Shown: positions 46,783 to 57,381, counted from the first letter of the stretch. The stretch is DNA of 64,000 nt from Denitrovibrio acetiphilus DSM 12809 (GCF_000025725.1 NC_013943.1:2976001-3040000), one strand, 5' to 3'. Translations and numbers: made by a program. The notes: generated by a model not told the origin, from the letters alone.

Positions 46783-49595
46783 GTAACAAGTTTACCCTTT
46801 AAGTATTTTCCTGTGTAGGAGGCCTTACACTTAGCGCAATCCTCCGGTGTTCCCTCGAAAACAATCTCGCCGCCACCTTCGCCCCCTTCCGGACCGAGGT
46901 CTATGATATGGTCGGCACATTTTATAACATCAAGGTTATGTTCTATGATGATGACAGTATTTCCGCTGTCTGTCAGACGTGCGAAAATTTTCACCAGCTT
47001 GTTTATATCATCAAAATGAAGTCCTGTCGTGGGTTCATCAAAAATATATAAAGTTTTTCCTGTGGGGCGTTTCATCAGCTCTTTTGCGAGCTTAACACGC
47101 TGGGCTTCCCCTCCGGAAAGAGTTGTCGCAGGCTGACCGAGCTTTATATATCCAAGCCCTACATCCTTCAGAACCGCAAGCTTATTCTTTAATTTCGGAA
47201 TATTTTCGAAAAACTCAAATCCCTGATTAACTGTCATGTCCATAACGTCTGCAATATTCTGCCCTTTATAGCGTATATCAAGGGTGTCGCGATTATATCT
47301 TTTTCCATGACAGGCATCACATTTAACATACATATCCGGCAGAAAGTGCATCTCTATCTTAATGTATCCTTCCCCCTGACAAGTCTCACACCGTCCGCCC
47401 TTTGGTCCTTTCACGTTAAAGCTGAAACGGCTTATTTTGTATCCGCGAACTTTTGCATCCTGCGTCATTGCAAAAATTTCACGGATGTCTGTAAAAACTC
47501 CGGTATATGTTGAAGGGTTGGAACGAGGTGTGCGCCCTATGGGCGACTGGTCAATATCTATAACTTTATCAAGCTGCTCAACACCTGTCAGGTCTCTGAA
47601 AGCACCGCTTCTTGCGTTATTCCTGAGCAGTTTTTTCTTCAGTGCAACCTGAAGTGTATCCATGATAAGAGTTGATTTACCCGAGCCTGAAACACCTGTC
47701 ACGCATATATTTAAACCGAGAGGTATTTTCACGCTTATATCTTTCAGGTTGTTCTCTGTTGCCCCTGCGAGCTCTATACATCTGCCGTCAGGTTTTCTCC
47801 TCTCTGCCGACATCTCTATAGCTTTTCTCCCCGACAGGTATTGACCTGTGAGAGACCCTTCGCAGTGTTTCAGCTCTTCCGGATGTCCGGTAAAAACCAC
47901 TTCACCGCCCTTTCGTCCGGCACCCGGTCCCATATCAACCACAAAGTCAGATGCGTATATAGTATCTTCGTCATGTTCTACAACTATCAGCGAATTGCCT
48001 ATGTCCCGCAGGTTTTTCAGTGTGGCTATGAGCATATCGTTATCACGCTGATGAAGACCGATGCTCGGCTCATCCAGAACATAAAGGACATCGGTAAGCC
48101 CTGAACCTATCTGTGTAGCCAGGCGTATCCTCTGGGCTTCGCCGCCGGAAAGTGTTGACGCCTTCCGTTCCAGAGTGATATAGCTCAAACCAACATCGTT
48201 AAGGAATTTCAGCCTACGTTTTATCTCATTAATGATCTTAGCTGCGACATCTTTTATAAACCCGTCAAATGTCACACCTTCGAAAAATTCCAAGACTTCA
48301 CGAACATTCATAGCAGAAATCTCTGCAATATTTTTACCACCGACAAAAACGGACAGGCTTGTGCGTTTCAGTCTGGCTCCGTCACATGAAGGGCAATTCT
48401 GAGCAGACATATATTTTTTAGCAAAGTCTCTGTCTGTCTGTGTTCCGGTGTAAAGCTTCTCTTTCAGAAGTCCGAAAACACCGTTGAACTTCTTATCGTA
48501 AAAAACTTTCTTCTCCCCTTTAAAGGTGAACATTTTGATCGGTTCGTCCAGCCCCTCGAGGAGAATCTTTTTATGCTTTTCAGTGAGGTCTCTGTATGGT
48601 TTGTTCATATCAATGCCGAACTGCTCTGAGAGAGCAACCAGCGTATTATAAAAATGGAAGTTATCAAACTGCTGCCACGGCTCTATGGCACCTTCACGGA
48701 CACTTATTTCATCGTTAGGGACTATCGCTTCCGTGTCAAAAACCTGTTTTTCGCCAAGCCCCTCACACTCGGGACATGCACCAAAAGGGTTGTTGAACGA
48801 AAAACTTCTCGGCTCAATCTCTTCTATGCTTATATCGCAGTCAGGGCAGGTAAATTTTTGTGAATACAGGTCTCTGCGGTCATCTGTCATAACCTCAACA
48901 AGCCCTTCTCCAAGCCCAAGAGCTGTTTCAACAGAATCAGTAAGCCTTCTGTTGACGCTCTCTTTTATCTTTATCCTGTCGATAACAACAGAGATACTGT
49001 GCTTAACCTGTTTATCCAGCTCAATCGGTTCTTCAAGTCTGCGCACCTCTCCATCTATAACAGCACGGACATAACCGTCTTTAAGGAGTTTTTCGAATAG
49101 TTTTTTGTATTCGCCCTTTTTGCCCCTGACAACAGGAGCCATAATTTCAACTTTTGCATCTTCACCAAAAGCAAGCACCCTGTCTACTATTTGCTGAACA
49201 GAATAACTCTGGACAAGCTTTCCGCAGACCGGACAGTGCACAGCACCCGCACGGGCGAAGAGAAGCCGCATATAGTCATAGATTTCTGTGATCGTTCCGA
49301 CTGTGGATCGTGGGTTCCTGCTGATTGATTTCTGCTCTATGCTTATGGCAGGTGAGAGGTACTCAATAGAATCCACATCAGGCTTTTCCATCATCTCTAG
49401 AAACTGCCGCGCATAGGCGGAGAGAGACTCGACGTAGCGTCTCTGCCCTTCAGCATAGAGGGTATCAAAAGCTAATGTGGACTTACCAGATCCGGACACA
49501 CCTGTTATGACTACAAGCTTGTTCTTGGGTATTTTAAGATCGATATTTTTAAGGTTGTGCTGTCTGGCACCTTTGATAATTATATGGTCATTCAT
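46779..49595 (-). CDS. uvrA: Excinuclease ABC subunit UvrA
   Basis: UvrA finds bulky DNA lesions in nucleotide excision repair. The 938-residue protein has two ABC ATPase units, with Walker A GVSGSGKSTLAFDTLYAEG near 33 and GVSGSGKSTLIMDTL near 637, zinc motifs CPDCDISIEE and CETCQGEGY ... CDACHGKRY, and two LSGGEAQR signatures. It overlaps its neighbours by four bases on both sides. Confidence 0.98.
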   Translation of the reverse strand: MNDHIIIKGARQHNLKNIDLKIPKNKLVVITGVSGSGKSTLAFDTLYAEGQRRYVESLSAYARQFLEMMEKPDVDSIEYLSPAISIEQKSISRNPRSTVGTITEIYDYMRLLFARAGAVHCPVCGKLVQSYSVQQIVDRVLAFGEDAKVEIMAPVVRGKKGEYKKLFEKLLKDGYVRAVIDGEVRRLEEPIELDKQVKHSISVVIDRIKIKESVNRRLTDSVETALGLGEGLVEVMTDDRRDLYSQKFTCPDCDISIEEIEPRSFSFNNPFGACPECEGLGEKQVFDTEAIVPNDEISVREGAIEPWQQFDNFHFYNTLVALSEQFGIDMNKPYRDLTEKHKKILLEGLDEPIKMFTFKGEKKVFYDKKFNGVFGLLKEKLYTGTQTDRDFAKKYMSAQNCPSCDGARLKRTSLSVFVGGKNIAEISAMNVREVLEFFEGVTFDGFIKDVAAKIINEIKRRLKFLNDVGLSYITLERKASTLSGGEAQRIRLATQIGSGLTDVLYVLDEPSIGLHQRDNDMLIATLKNLRDIGNSLIVVEHDEDTIYASDFVVDMGPGAGRKGGEVVFTGHPEELKHCEGSLTGQYLSGRKAIEMSAERRKPDGRCIELAGATENNLKDISVKIPLGLNICVTGVSGSGKSTLIMDTLQVALKKKLLRNNARSGAFRDLTGVEQLDKVIDIDQSPIGRTPRSNPSTYTGVFTDIREIFAMTQDAKVRGYKISRFSFNVKGPKGGRCETCQGEGYIKIEMHFLPDMYVKCDACHGKRYNRDTLDIRYKGQNIADVMDMTVNQGFEFFENIPKLKNKLAVLKDVGLGYIKLGQPATTLSGGEAQRVKLAKELMKRPTGKTLYIFDEPTTGLHFDDINKLVKIFARLTDSGNTVIIIEHNLDVIKCADHIIDLGPEGGEGGGEIVFEGTPEDCAKCKASYTGKYLKGKLVT

Positions 49596-51133
49596 TCTTG
49601 CCAGTCTTGGTCTTCCAATGAAACATGTGCGATTTGCTGATATTTATCTTCAAAGTAGTATACGACATTTTTCTGGTTTTCCCTAATATTCAGTTTTTCT
49701 CTATATATCTGGACATCCAGACCGCCGTAAAGTTCTTTTGCCACTTTAAGTTTCGGTCTCGGATGATGTGCATCCTTTATAAGTGTTTTCATCTGTGCGT
49801 CAACATCTGTGATTTTAGCGTCTATCTGCTTTCTCATAGTAATCAACTGCCGGACTTTTGGGTTAGTAAGCACTTCTTTGCTTTTTAAATTAACACTGCC
49901 GAGGAATTCGTCAATCTTTGCTTTGTTTTCTTCGTATTTAATTTTTGTTCTTTTCAGTGCTTCAAGCTCATCTGCAAAATAAAATTTAGTTCCTATGTTT
50001 ATAAGAAAGCGTGAATTTCCACTTGTCCCCGCCTGATTGATGCGTACCTCTTCAAAGGCAACTACTGTCCCGCCTGCAATGACTCCAGGGTCTTTTATCG
50101 CCTCCAGAATCCCTCCGGTTTTCAGGTTAGAGTGATAGGAATATTTCTGTATCTCTATGTTCCCTCTCGCCTCTATGTTTGCACCTTCGGCATAGCCGAC
50201 AGAGACATCGCCTTTTGCCTTGATAATGCCTTTGTTATCACCTTTTACGCCGAGCTTAATGACAATATTTCCGCCTGCTTCCAGATATGCATCCTGACAC
50301 AAGCCATCTATATATATATCTTTTTCCGCTTTTACGCTGAAATCACTAAGCACATCGTTATTAATATGGACACTGCCGTTAAATACTATATTCCCCGTGC
50401 TGTAGTCAACATTTCCCCTGACGATATATATCGGAGAAACCTCAAGCGTATTCCTGACAAAGGTGACACACCCGTCTGTCGTAGCATAAAATTCTGAATC
50501 ATCATTCTCTGCACGCACCCCTTCGCCAACCTGAATCTCTATATCAATACCCGGGTCAGGCGAAATCTCCTGATTGCGCACACTCAGTCCTCTTACTCCT
50601 GCGGTTGCAGGTTTTTTAGTAAGGAGCAAGTCCCCTTCGTTAACTATTCGTATATTATCTATGTTTTTGTAATCGACACGCCCGCTGCGTAATATCTTTG
50701 GTTTGTTTTTTATAGGATCAAAATTAAGAAGTATCTGAGAATTCTTTCCATGAATAGGTTCAACACCCTCAGCCACTATAATATTCTCTGATATACCGCC
50801 TTCGTTACAGAGTTTTACAGCGTTATCTATAACATCCCTGTGGATATTCACTGTGATATGCTCATGTTTCAGAAGCTCTATGATATAGTCAGCATTAAGC
50901 GGAGCACCGTTATTGATTGCCGGATAGACATTTACCATAGCCCTGAGACCATCATCTGAAATGAAAAGCTCGGCATCAGCATCAGCATTTTTGTCTGCTA
51001 TAATCTTAATAACAATACGGCCGGCATCGTCTCTTGAAAATGCAAACTCATTCAGATGCAGTCCGTAATTACTCATTAAAAATTTAGCAAGCTCTGACTC
51101 GCCTTTACTTGTGTAGTTCTTTAAAAGATTCAT
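49592..51133 (-). CDS. DUF342/FapA-family polymer-like protein
   Basis: The 513-residue protein has the beta-helical DUF342 core with LTKKPATAGVRGLSVR near 170, GNVDYSTGNIVFNGSVHI near 240, DIYIDGLCQDAYLEAGGNI near 272 and ARGNIEIQKYSYHSNLKTGG near 320, followed by a coiled-coil region near 395-460. The family is linked to flagellar and type IV pilus assembly in some bacteria, but its biochemical role is unclear. The gene overlaps the kinase upstream by 29 bases and uvrA downstream by four. Confidence 0.88.
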   Translation of the reverse strand: MNLLKNYTSKGESELAKFLMSNYGLHLNEFAFSRDDAGRIVIKIIADKNADADAELFISDDGLRAMVNVYPAINNGAPLNADYIIELLKHEHITVNIHRDVIDNAVKLCNEGGISENIIVAEGVEPIHGKNSQILLNFDPIKNKPKILRSGRVDYKNIDNIRIVNEGDLLLTKKPATAGVRGLSVRNQEISPDPGIDIEIQVGEGVRAENDDSEFYATTDGCVTFVRNTLEVSPIYIVRGNVDYSTGNIVFNGSVHINNDVLSDFSVKAEKDIYIDGLCQDAYLEAGGNIVIKLGVKGDNKGIIKAKGDVSVGYAEGANIEARGNIEIQKYSYHSNLKTGGILEAIKDPGVIAGGTVVAFEEVRINQAGTSGNSRFLINIGTKFYFADELEALKRTKIKYEENKAKIDEFLGSVNLKSKEVLTNPKVRQLITMRKQIDAKITDVDAQMKTLIKDAHHPRPKLKVAKELYGGLDVQIYREKLNIRENQKNVVYYFEDKYQQIAHVSLEDQDWQE

Positions 51134-52274
51134 AATTGTATGGTATCCTTACAGTAAATTCTGTGTATAAGCCCTCTGCAGAATCTACTTCTATAGTACC
51201 GTTATGAGCCTCAACAATCATCTGGACAATAGCGAGCCCAAGCCCTGTGCCTTTATGCTTGCCCGATGAGAAAAATGGCTGAAAGAGCTTTGCCAGATGC
51301 TCTTTCGGTACGCCTTTGCCAGTATCACGCACCCTGAATACGCAAAAATCGCTATCTTGTTCAGCAGTCAGTCTGACCTTTCCGGAACACCCCAGTGCAT
51401 CTATCGCATTAGAGACCAGATTAAAGATAACTCTGAAAATCTTGCCCCTGTCCACTTTCATGGTGAGATCATCCAAAGCAGTAACTTCTACAACTATGTC
51501 CGTATCTTTAGTCATGATGTTAGCATGCTTAGCTATTTCTGTAAACAGTTCAGAAATTCTGAAAGTTTCAATGTTAATTGTCACACGCTGTCGGGAAAAA
51601 TCAAGTAGATCCAGAGTCAGCCCGTGGATACGCTTAACCTCGGAATGGATCGCATCTATGTACTCCCGCATCTCAGGATTCAGCCCTTCTTCCATATCCA
51701 TAAGCTCAAGATAGGACTGCACAATATTCAGAAGATTTTTAATATCGTGGGCAATAGAGGAGTTCAGCATACCCACCACACGCAGATTTTCACTTTTGCG
51801 CATGTCTCTGTATATGTTGAAACGCTCAACGCCAAGAGCACACTGAGAGGCTATATATCTGGCTACTTTTACATCTGTTTCGTTAAAATAATCCCCTTCT
51901 TTATCCGTAAGATTTAACACACCGAGAACCTTGTCGCTCTTTTTCAGAGGAACAGACATAAATGACGAGGCCTCATAGCCCATCTCTTTGCAGGTTCCCT
52001 CAGTGTGATTAACCATAACCTCGACACCTGTTTTAGCAACTTTCCCTGCGATACCTTCGCCGAGACGCAGGCTGACGTCAGAATATTCCACATCAAACCC
52101 TGCATGTGCATACATCTTCAGCACATCATCTTCGATAAGCATCAGAGATATCCGTTTAACGTCCAGATACTCCTTCGCTATGTTAATAATTGCCGGCAGG
52201 AGATTATGAATCTCAAACATACTGTTCATTTTTTCGGAGATTTCTACAAGAACCTCCAGAAAGTCATTTTTCAA
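51105..52274 (-). CDS. Soluble sensor histidine kinase with GAF domain
   Basis: The 389-residue protein has an N-terminal GAF domain (about 20-155, with RLGEGIAGKVAKTG and SFMSVPLKKSDKVLGVLNL), a dimerisation helix with SSIAHDIKNLLNIVQSYLEL near 175, and an ATPase domain with FNLVSNAIDALG, VRDTGKGVP and GTGLGLAIVQMIV. No membrane segment is seen. The start overlaps mqnC by four bases. No adjacent response regulator exists, so its partner is elsewhere. Confidence 0.93.
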   Translation of the reverse strand: MKNDFLEVLVEISEKMNSMFEIHNLLPAIINIAKEYLDVKRISLMLIEDDVLKMYAHAGFDVEYSDVSLRLGEGIAGKVAKTGVEVMVNHTEGTCKEMGYEASSFMSVPLKKSDKVLGVLNLTDKEGDYFNETDVKVARYIASQCALGVERFNIYRDMRKSENLRVVGMLNSSIAHDIKNLLNIVQSYLELMDMEEGLNPEMREYIDAIHSEVKRIHGLTLDLLDFSRQRVTINIETFRISELFTEIAKHANIMTKDTDIVVEVTALDDLTMKVDRGKIFRVIFNLVSNAIDALGCSGKVRLTAEQDSDFCVFRVRDTGKGVPKEHLAKLFQPFFSSGKHKGTGLGLAIVQMIVEAHNGTIEVDSAEGLYTEFTVRIPYNYESFKELHK

Positions 52275-53299
52275 TCAAGATACCTCAGAATATTGTATTC
52301 CATATCCCTCTGAGCAGGTCTGAAACCGGCTCTGTCTATGGTGTTTTTTATCTCGTCCACACTCATGCGAAAGCTTGCCCCGCAAGCAGCCACAACGTTT
52401 TCCTCTATCATCAGTGAACCAAAATCGTTCCCTCCGAAATAAAGGGCAGTCTGCCCGGTCTTCGGTCCCTGTGTAACCCATGATACCTGAATATTAGGTA
52501 CATTATCAAGGTAAAGACGGCTTATAGCGAGAACACGCAGGTATTCAACTGCTGTAACATGCCCTCCGCCCAGCTCCGTGTTGTCAGGTTGAAAAGGCCA
52601 CGGAATAAAAGCAGTAAAACCGCCTGAGCTGTCCTGCTGTTTTCGTATTCTGTCCAGATGCTCTATTATCTTTTCCGGTCCGTCCTCTTTCTTAAACATC
52701 ATAGTAGCTGTCGTCTTCATACCCAGCTTATGCGCTGTATCCATCACAGCCAGCCACTTATCCACAGATATCTTGTTGGGGCTTATCTTTTTGCGCTCCT
52801 CGTCTATGAGTATCTCTGCTCCTGCACCGGGAATACTGTCCAGCCCGGCAGCGGTCAGTCTTTTGATTGCCTGCTCAACGCTAAGTCCTGATAATTTAGC
52901 TATGTGATGCACCTCCGGAGCAGAAAAGCCGTGCACCCACACACCCAGCTCTTTCATAAAGCGAAGCATATCTTCATAAAATTCTATGGGCAAGTCAGGG
53001 TGAAGCCCCCCCTGAAGCAATATCTGTGTACCGCCAAGGGCTTTTGTCTCTTCAATCTTCTGACGAAGAGTATCTTTGTCCATCACATATGCATCTTTAT
53101 CATCAACACTTCTGTAAAATGCGCAGAAAGAGCATTTACAGGTGCATATATTTGAATAGTTAATATTTCTGTCGATAACGAATGTCACCACACCTTCCGG
53201 ATGCAGTTCTTTCCTTGCTTCGTCCGCCAGCCTGCCTAATTCCAGCAAGTCAGCGTCTCTCAGCAGTGCTGCCCCTTCATCGAAACTGAGTCTTTTCAC
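52271..53299 (-). CDS. mqnC: Cyclic dehypoxanthinyl futalosine synthase (radical SAM)
   Basis: MqnC cyclises dehypoxanthine futalosine in the futalosine route to menaquinone. The 342-residue protein has the radical SAM cluster motif CTCKCSFCAFYR (C-x3-C-x2-C) near residue 53, preceded by INYSNIC, GGLHPDLPIEFYEDMLR near 98, PGAGAEIL near 155 and WPFQPDNTELG near 237, all typical of MqnC rather than MqnE. It is the first gene of a six-gene operon. Confidence 0.93.
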   Translation of the reverse strand: MKRLSFDEGAALLRDADLLELGRLADEARKELHPEGVVTFVIDRNINYSNICTCKCSFCAFYRSVDDKDAYVMDKDTLRQKIEETKALGGTQILLQGGLHPDLPIEFYEDMLRFMKELGVWVHGFSAPEVHHIAKLSGLSVEQAIKRLTAAGLDSIPGAGAEILIDEERKKISPNKISVDKWLAVMDTAHKLGMKTTATMMFKKEDGPEKIIEHLDRIRKQQDSSGGFTAFIPWPFQPDNTELGGGHVTAVEYLRVLAISRLYLDNVPNIQVSWVTQGPKTGQTALYFGGNDFGSLMIEENVVAACGASFRMSVDEIKNTIDRAGFRPAQRDMEYNILRYLD

Positions 53300-53417
53300 T
53301 TTGCTACTCCGTTAATTTCTGAGATTTAAAGTCCATTTTACATGTCATATGTACACAATGAAAGTTTTTTCTATTTAAACCCGTTGTAATTATCTCAAAC
53401 AGGCAATAATATGTGTT

Positions 53418-54191
53418 ATGTTTGAATTTCTCTACTACACAGACACATTTGTAAGCTTTTTGATGGCAGTTGCCCGCATCGGTGCGATACTTTTTACTGT
53501 TCCGGTCTTCGGAAGCAATGTCATAAAGCCTCAGATACGTTTTGTGCTGGCAATCCTGATTGCTATGGTCATCTTCCCCTCTTTGGAGGCTATGCCTTAT
53601 GGAAACCTCCCCACCGGCATCATAATAGTAATGGTCTTCAAAGAGATACTTGTAGGAGTATGCATTGGTATTCTTTCTAATTTCCTTTTCATCGGAGCAC
53701 AGCTTGGGGGGCAGATAGTTGGTCTGCAGATGGGATTCAGCGTTGTTAACGTTATGGATCCTCAGTCAAATACACAGCTTTCCATCATCTCGTCATTTCT
53801 TAACATAGGAATGCTCCTTTTCTTTATTGCGGTAGGCGGACATTACCTTGTTTTGGGTGCCATTGCCGAATCATTTCGGTCTATCCCCATAGGCGGAGCA
53901 GAGATCAACCCCATCGCATTTAACTACATAGCAAAGCTTTTTTCTTATATATTTCTGATAGCCATCAAAATTATGGCTCCTGCTATCATAACTCTCCTTA
54001 TCTTCTCAACGGTGATAGGGGTTATAGGTAAACTTGCCCCCCAGATAAATCTGATGATAGTCGGCTTCCCTGCAAAGATAGCTATAGGTCTGATAATAAT
54101 CGCACTCGGCATGAATTACTTCTTTATTGCTTTTGAAAAGATACTCCTTCGTTATTTCGAAGAAATCGCTAATGTTATAAGGTTTTTTTAA
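53418..54191 (+). CDS. fliR: Flagellar export apparatus protein FliR
   Basis: FliR is a membrane part of the flagellar type III export gate. The 257-residue protein has several membrane segments and the conserved RIGAILFTVPVFG near 20, VGLQMGFSVVNVMDPQS near 102 and a final KILLRYF region. No good ribosome site is seen; TTGTAA (53384) and TAATAT (53407) with 17-base spacing lie so close that transcription might start at or beside the ATG. flhB starts right after the stop. Confidence 0.95.
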   Translation: MFEFLYYTDTFVSFLMAVARIGAILFTVPVFGSNVIKPQIRFVLAILIAMVIFPSLEAMPYGNLPTGIIIVMVFKEILVGVCIGILSNFLFIGAQLGGQIVGLQMGFSVVNVMDPQSNTQLSIISSFLNIGMLLFFIAVGGHYLVLGAIAESFRSIPIGGAEINPIAFNYIAKLFSYIFLIAIKIMAPAIITLLIFSTVIGVIGKLAPQINLMIVGFPAKIAIGLIIIALGMNYFFIAFEKILLRYFEEIANVIRFF

Positions 54192-55250
54192 ATGGCAGAC
54201 GAACAGGAAAAGACGGAAGACCCTACGGGGAAGAAACTTACTGATGCTAAAAACGAAGGAAACGTTGCCAAAAGCCGTGAACTCCCTGCTGCTGTGACAC
54301 TGCTTCTCGTTACCTTTTTCTTCTACTATTACGGTCCATACCTGATGCACGGTCTGGCAAGGCTCATACGTGAAATCTTTATGATGACCAACTACGAAAT
54401 AAACACTCAGAGTGCGCACAAGATAATGCTCTTCAGTATTATAGAATCTGCAAAACTTCTCGCTCCTTTTATGGCTCTCGTGCTTGTTGTCGGTGTAGCC
54501 TCTAATGTCCTCCAGACAGGCTTTATGTTCACACCGAAAGCACTTTCCGCAAAACTTGAAAGGATCGACCCTATCAAAGGTTTCGGCAGATTCTTCTCAA
54601 AAAAGAGCTTAGTGGAACTTATGAAGTCACTCTTTAAAGTTTTTGTAGTCACATATGTAGCGTACCTGATAGTAAAAAAACATATAGTAACTATTATATC
54701 CATGGCTGATATGGACTTTTACGACATATTTTCAGTATTCGGAAAAATCGTGTATGAGATAATGTGGAAGGTCAGTCTGCTCGCCCTATTCATGGCTCTG
54801 GCAGATTTCATTTTTCAGAAATACCAGTTCAAGCAGGATCTGAAAATGAGCAAACATGAAGTAAAAGAGGAACGGAAACAGGCAGAAGGGGATCCCCACG
54901 TTAAAGGACGTATCCGCAGTATACAGAGGGAAATGGCGAGAAAGCGCATGATGGACGATGTACCAAAATCTGATGTCGTGGTCACAAACCCGACACATTT
55001 CGCTGTGGCGCTGAAGTATTCACCCGGAGAAGACAGAGCCCCCGTCGTTATGGCAAAGGGGCAACGTCTGATGGCTCTCCGTATCAAAGAGATAGCAAAA
55101 CAGTCAGGCATTCTCGTTCATGAAGACCCGCCCATTGCACGCTCTCTTTTCAAAACGGTTGACATAGGTGATGAAATACCGGAAAATCTGTATAAGGCAG
55201 TGGCGGAAATTCTTGCACTTGTGGATAAATTTAAACGCCCCACCAGATAA
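54192..55250 (+). CDS. flhB: Flagellar export switch protein FlhB
   Basis: FlhB sits in the export gate and switches substrate from rod-hook to filament proteins. The 352-residue protein starts with EKTEDPTGKKLTDAKNEGNV, has four membrane segments, and contains VVVTNPTHFAVALKY near 264 with the NPTH self-cleavage site intact. The C-domain has GQRLMALRIKEIA and GDEIPENLYKAVAEIL. A second, stand-alone C-domain copy lies at 13503-13775. Confidence 0.97.
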   Translation: MADEQEKTEDPTGKKLTDAKNEGNVAKSRELPAAVTLLLVTFFFYYYGPYLMHGLARLIREIFMMTNYEINTQSAHKIMLFSIIESAKLLAPFMALVLVVGVASNVLQTGFMFTPKALSAKLERIDPIKGFGRFFSKKSLVELMKSLFKVFVVTYVAYLIVKKHIVTIISMADMDFYDIFSVFGKIVYEIMWKVSLLALFMALADFIFQKYQFKQDLKMSKHEVKEERKQAEGDPHVKGRIRSIQREMARKRMMDDVPKSDVVVTNPTHFAVALKYSPGEDRAPVVMAKGQRLMALRIKEIAKQSGILVHEDPPIARSLFKTVDIGDEIPENLYKAVAEILALVDKFKRPTR

Positions 55251-55290
55251 CCGAAGCAGAATCCAACGCTTGATTAGAGGTAGAATATAA

Positions 55291-57381
55291 ATGGCGGAAG
55301 AGACCACAGGGATCAAAGGCTTTTTTCAACAAAATGACGTTATGTTCTCCATCTTTTTCATAGGCATTATTGTCGTTATGGTGCTTCCTCTGCCTGCATT
55401 TCTTCTGGATATACTACTTACGATGAGCATAGCTCTTGCTATTGTTATCCTCATGGTTGCCATACACTCTGACGACCCGCTTAATTTCTCAACATTTCCA
55501 TCGGTGCTCCTTATTGTCACACTTTTCAGACTTTCTCTGAACGTGGCAACCACCAGGACAATCCTTCTGCACGGAGCCGAAGGGGAAGAAGCAGCAGGAC
55601 AGGTTATACGTTCATTCGGTCAGTTTGTCGTCGGCGGTAACTACGTTGTAGGTATTATCATCTTCCTGATACTCGTGCTCATAAACTTTATGGTTATCAC
55701 AAAAGGTTCCGGACGTATCGCAGAAGTGGCAGCAAGATTCACTCTGGACGCTATGCCCGGTAAACAGATGGCTATCGATGCCGACCTCAACACAGGTCTC
55801 ATCACTGAAGACGAAGCAAAAGCAAAACGGGAGAAAATACAAAAGGAAGCTGATTACTACGGAGCTATGGACGGTGCCAGCAAATTTGTCCGCGGTGACG
55901 CCATAGCAGGCATCATAATAACAGCTATCAACATCCTCGGCGGTCTTCTCATTGGTGTTTTTCAGCATGATATGCCGGCTGGAGAATCGGCCGCACGCTT
56001 TACTATACTTACTATCGGTGACGGTCTGGTGTCACAGATTCCGTCACTTATAATATCAACATCGGCAGGTCTCATCGTTTCCCGTGCTGGAGGGTCTGCG
56101 GATCTTTCAGGACAGCTTTTCACACAGCTTTTCTCCAGTACGAAAGTCCTTGGGATAGCCGGGGCAATCCTTCTGTTTTTCGCCCTTGTGCCCGGTCTTC
56201 CGAAAATATCTTTCATCTCCATTGCAGCACTGATGTTTTACCTCGTTTACATCTCTAAGGGGAAAAAGAATGAGCTTGAAAAGAAAGAGAAGGAAGAAGC
56301 AACCAAAGAAAAAGAACATAAGGATGTGCCGGAAGAGGAAGAGGTTAAAAATCTCCTTGAAATGGATCTGATGGAGCTTGAAATCGGCTTCGGGCTGATA
56401 CCTCTGGTAGACACAAATCAGGGGGGCACACTGCTGAGCAGGATCAAAGCGATAAGACGACAGATTGCGCTTGAGATGGGTTTTATCGTCCCTCCGGTTC
56501 GCATACGGGACAACCTGCAGCTTGACGCAAACGGCTACAGCGTCATGCTAAAAAGTGTGCGTGTGGCGACAGGAACTATCTTTCCGGAAAAATACCTTAT
56601 AATGAACCCTGAAGGCGACATTACAAAAATAGACGGCATACCCACCAAAGAACCCGCTTTCGGGCTTGAAGCAAAATGGGTGGATGAGCCGGTCAAAGAC
56701 ATAGCCGAGATGGAAGGGTATACAATTGTTGACCCGTCAACCGTTATTGCGACTCATCTCACAGAGATCATAAAGAAAAATGCCCACGAACTACTCGGCA
56801 GACAGGAAACACAGGAACTACTCGATAAGCTGAAGGAAAAATACCCGAAACTGGTGGATGATGTTATACCAAGCATTCTCGACCTGGGTACTGTGAACCG
56901 GGTGCTCCAGTCACTGCTTAAAGAGAGGGTTTCCATAAGGAACCTTCAGACTGTTATGGAAGTTCTGGCAACTTTCGGTATGCAGAATAAAAATCCTGAT
57001 TACCTCATAGAAAAAGTGAGACTGACCCTTAAACGTCAGATAACAGAAGCAATGACATCAGCGGACGGCAGCTTGTATGTTTTCACACTTCCGTCAAAAA
57101 TAGAACAAATGCTGGCAAGCAGCCTGCAAAACACTGACGACGGACAGGAGATAGTTATTGACCCGACATTGGCGCAGAAGATACTCTCTGGTATAATGAA
57201 AAAAACAGAGGAATGCGTGTCAAAAGGACTGCCACCCCTTATGATAATATCGCCTCCGATAAGACTGCCAATGAGGCGGTTTGTTGAAAAATTTGTTCCA
57301 AATGTCAATATTATGTCACATAATGAGATTAGTGAATCCGTAAGGATAGAGAGTCTTGGAATGCTGGAGATCGATCTATGA
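55291..57381 (+). CDS. flhA: Flagellar export gate protein FlhA
   Basis: FlhA is the main membrane subunit of the export gate, with a cytoplasmic ring that docks chaperones. The 696-residue protein has about eight N-terminal membrane segments, the conserved FHIPEP-type region ARFTLDAMPGKQMAIDADL near 150, and a large C-domain from about 350 with RIRDNLQLDANGY. The 3' end overlaps flhF by four bases. Confidence 0.97.
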   Translation: MAEETTGIKGFFQQNDVMFSIFFIGIIVVMVLPLPAFLLDILLTMSIALAIVILMVAIHSDDPLNFSTFPSVLLIVTLFRLSLNVATTRTILLHGAEGEEAAGQVIRSFGQFVVGGNYVVGIIIFLILVLINFMVITKGSGRIAEVAARFTLDAMPGKQMAIDADLNTGLITEDEAKAKREKIQKEADYYGAMDGASKFVRGDAIAGIIITAINILGGLLIGVFQHDMPAGESAARFTILTIGDGLVSQIPSLIISTSAGLIVSRAGGSADLSGQLFTQLFSSTKVLGIAGAILLFFALVPGLPKISFISIAALMFYLVYISKGKKNELEKKEKEEATKEKEHKDVPEEEEVKNLLEMDLMELEIGFGLIPLVDTNQGGTLLSRIKAIRRQIALEMGFIVPPVRIRDNLQLDANGYSVMLKSVRVATGTIFPEKYLIMNPEGDITKIDGIPTKEPAFGLEAKWVDEPVKDIAEMEGYTIVDPSTVIATHLTEIIKKNAHELLGRQETQELLDKLKEKYPKLVDDVIPSILDLGTVNRVLQSLLKERVSIRNLQTVMEVLATFGMQNKNPDYLIEKVRLTLKRQITEAMTSADGSLYVFTLPSKIEQMLASSLQNTDDGQEIVIDPTLAQKILSGIMKKTEECVSKGLPPLMIISPPIRLPMRRFVEKFVPNVNIMSHNEISESVRIESLGMLEIDL

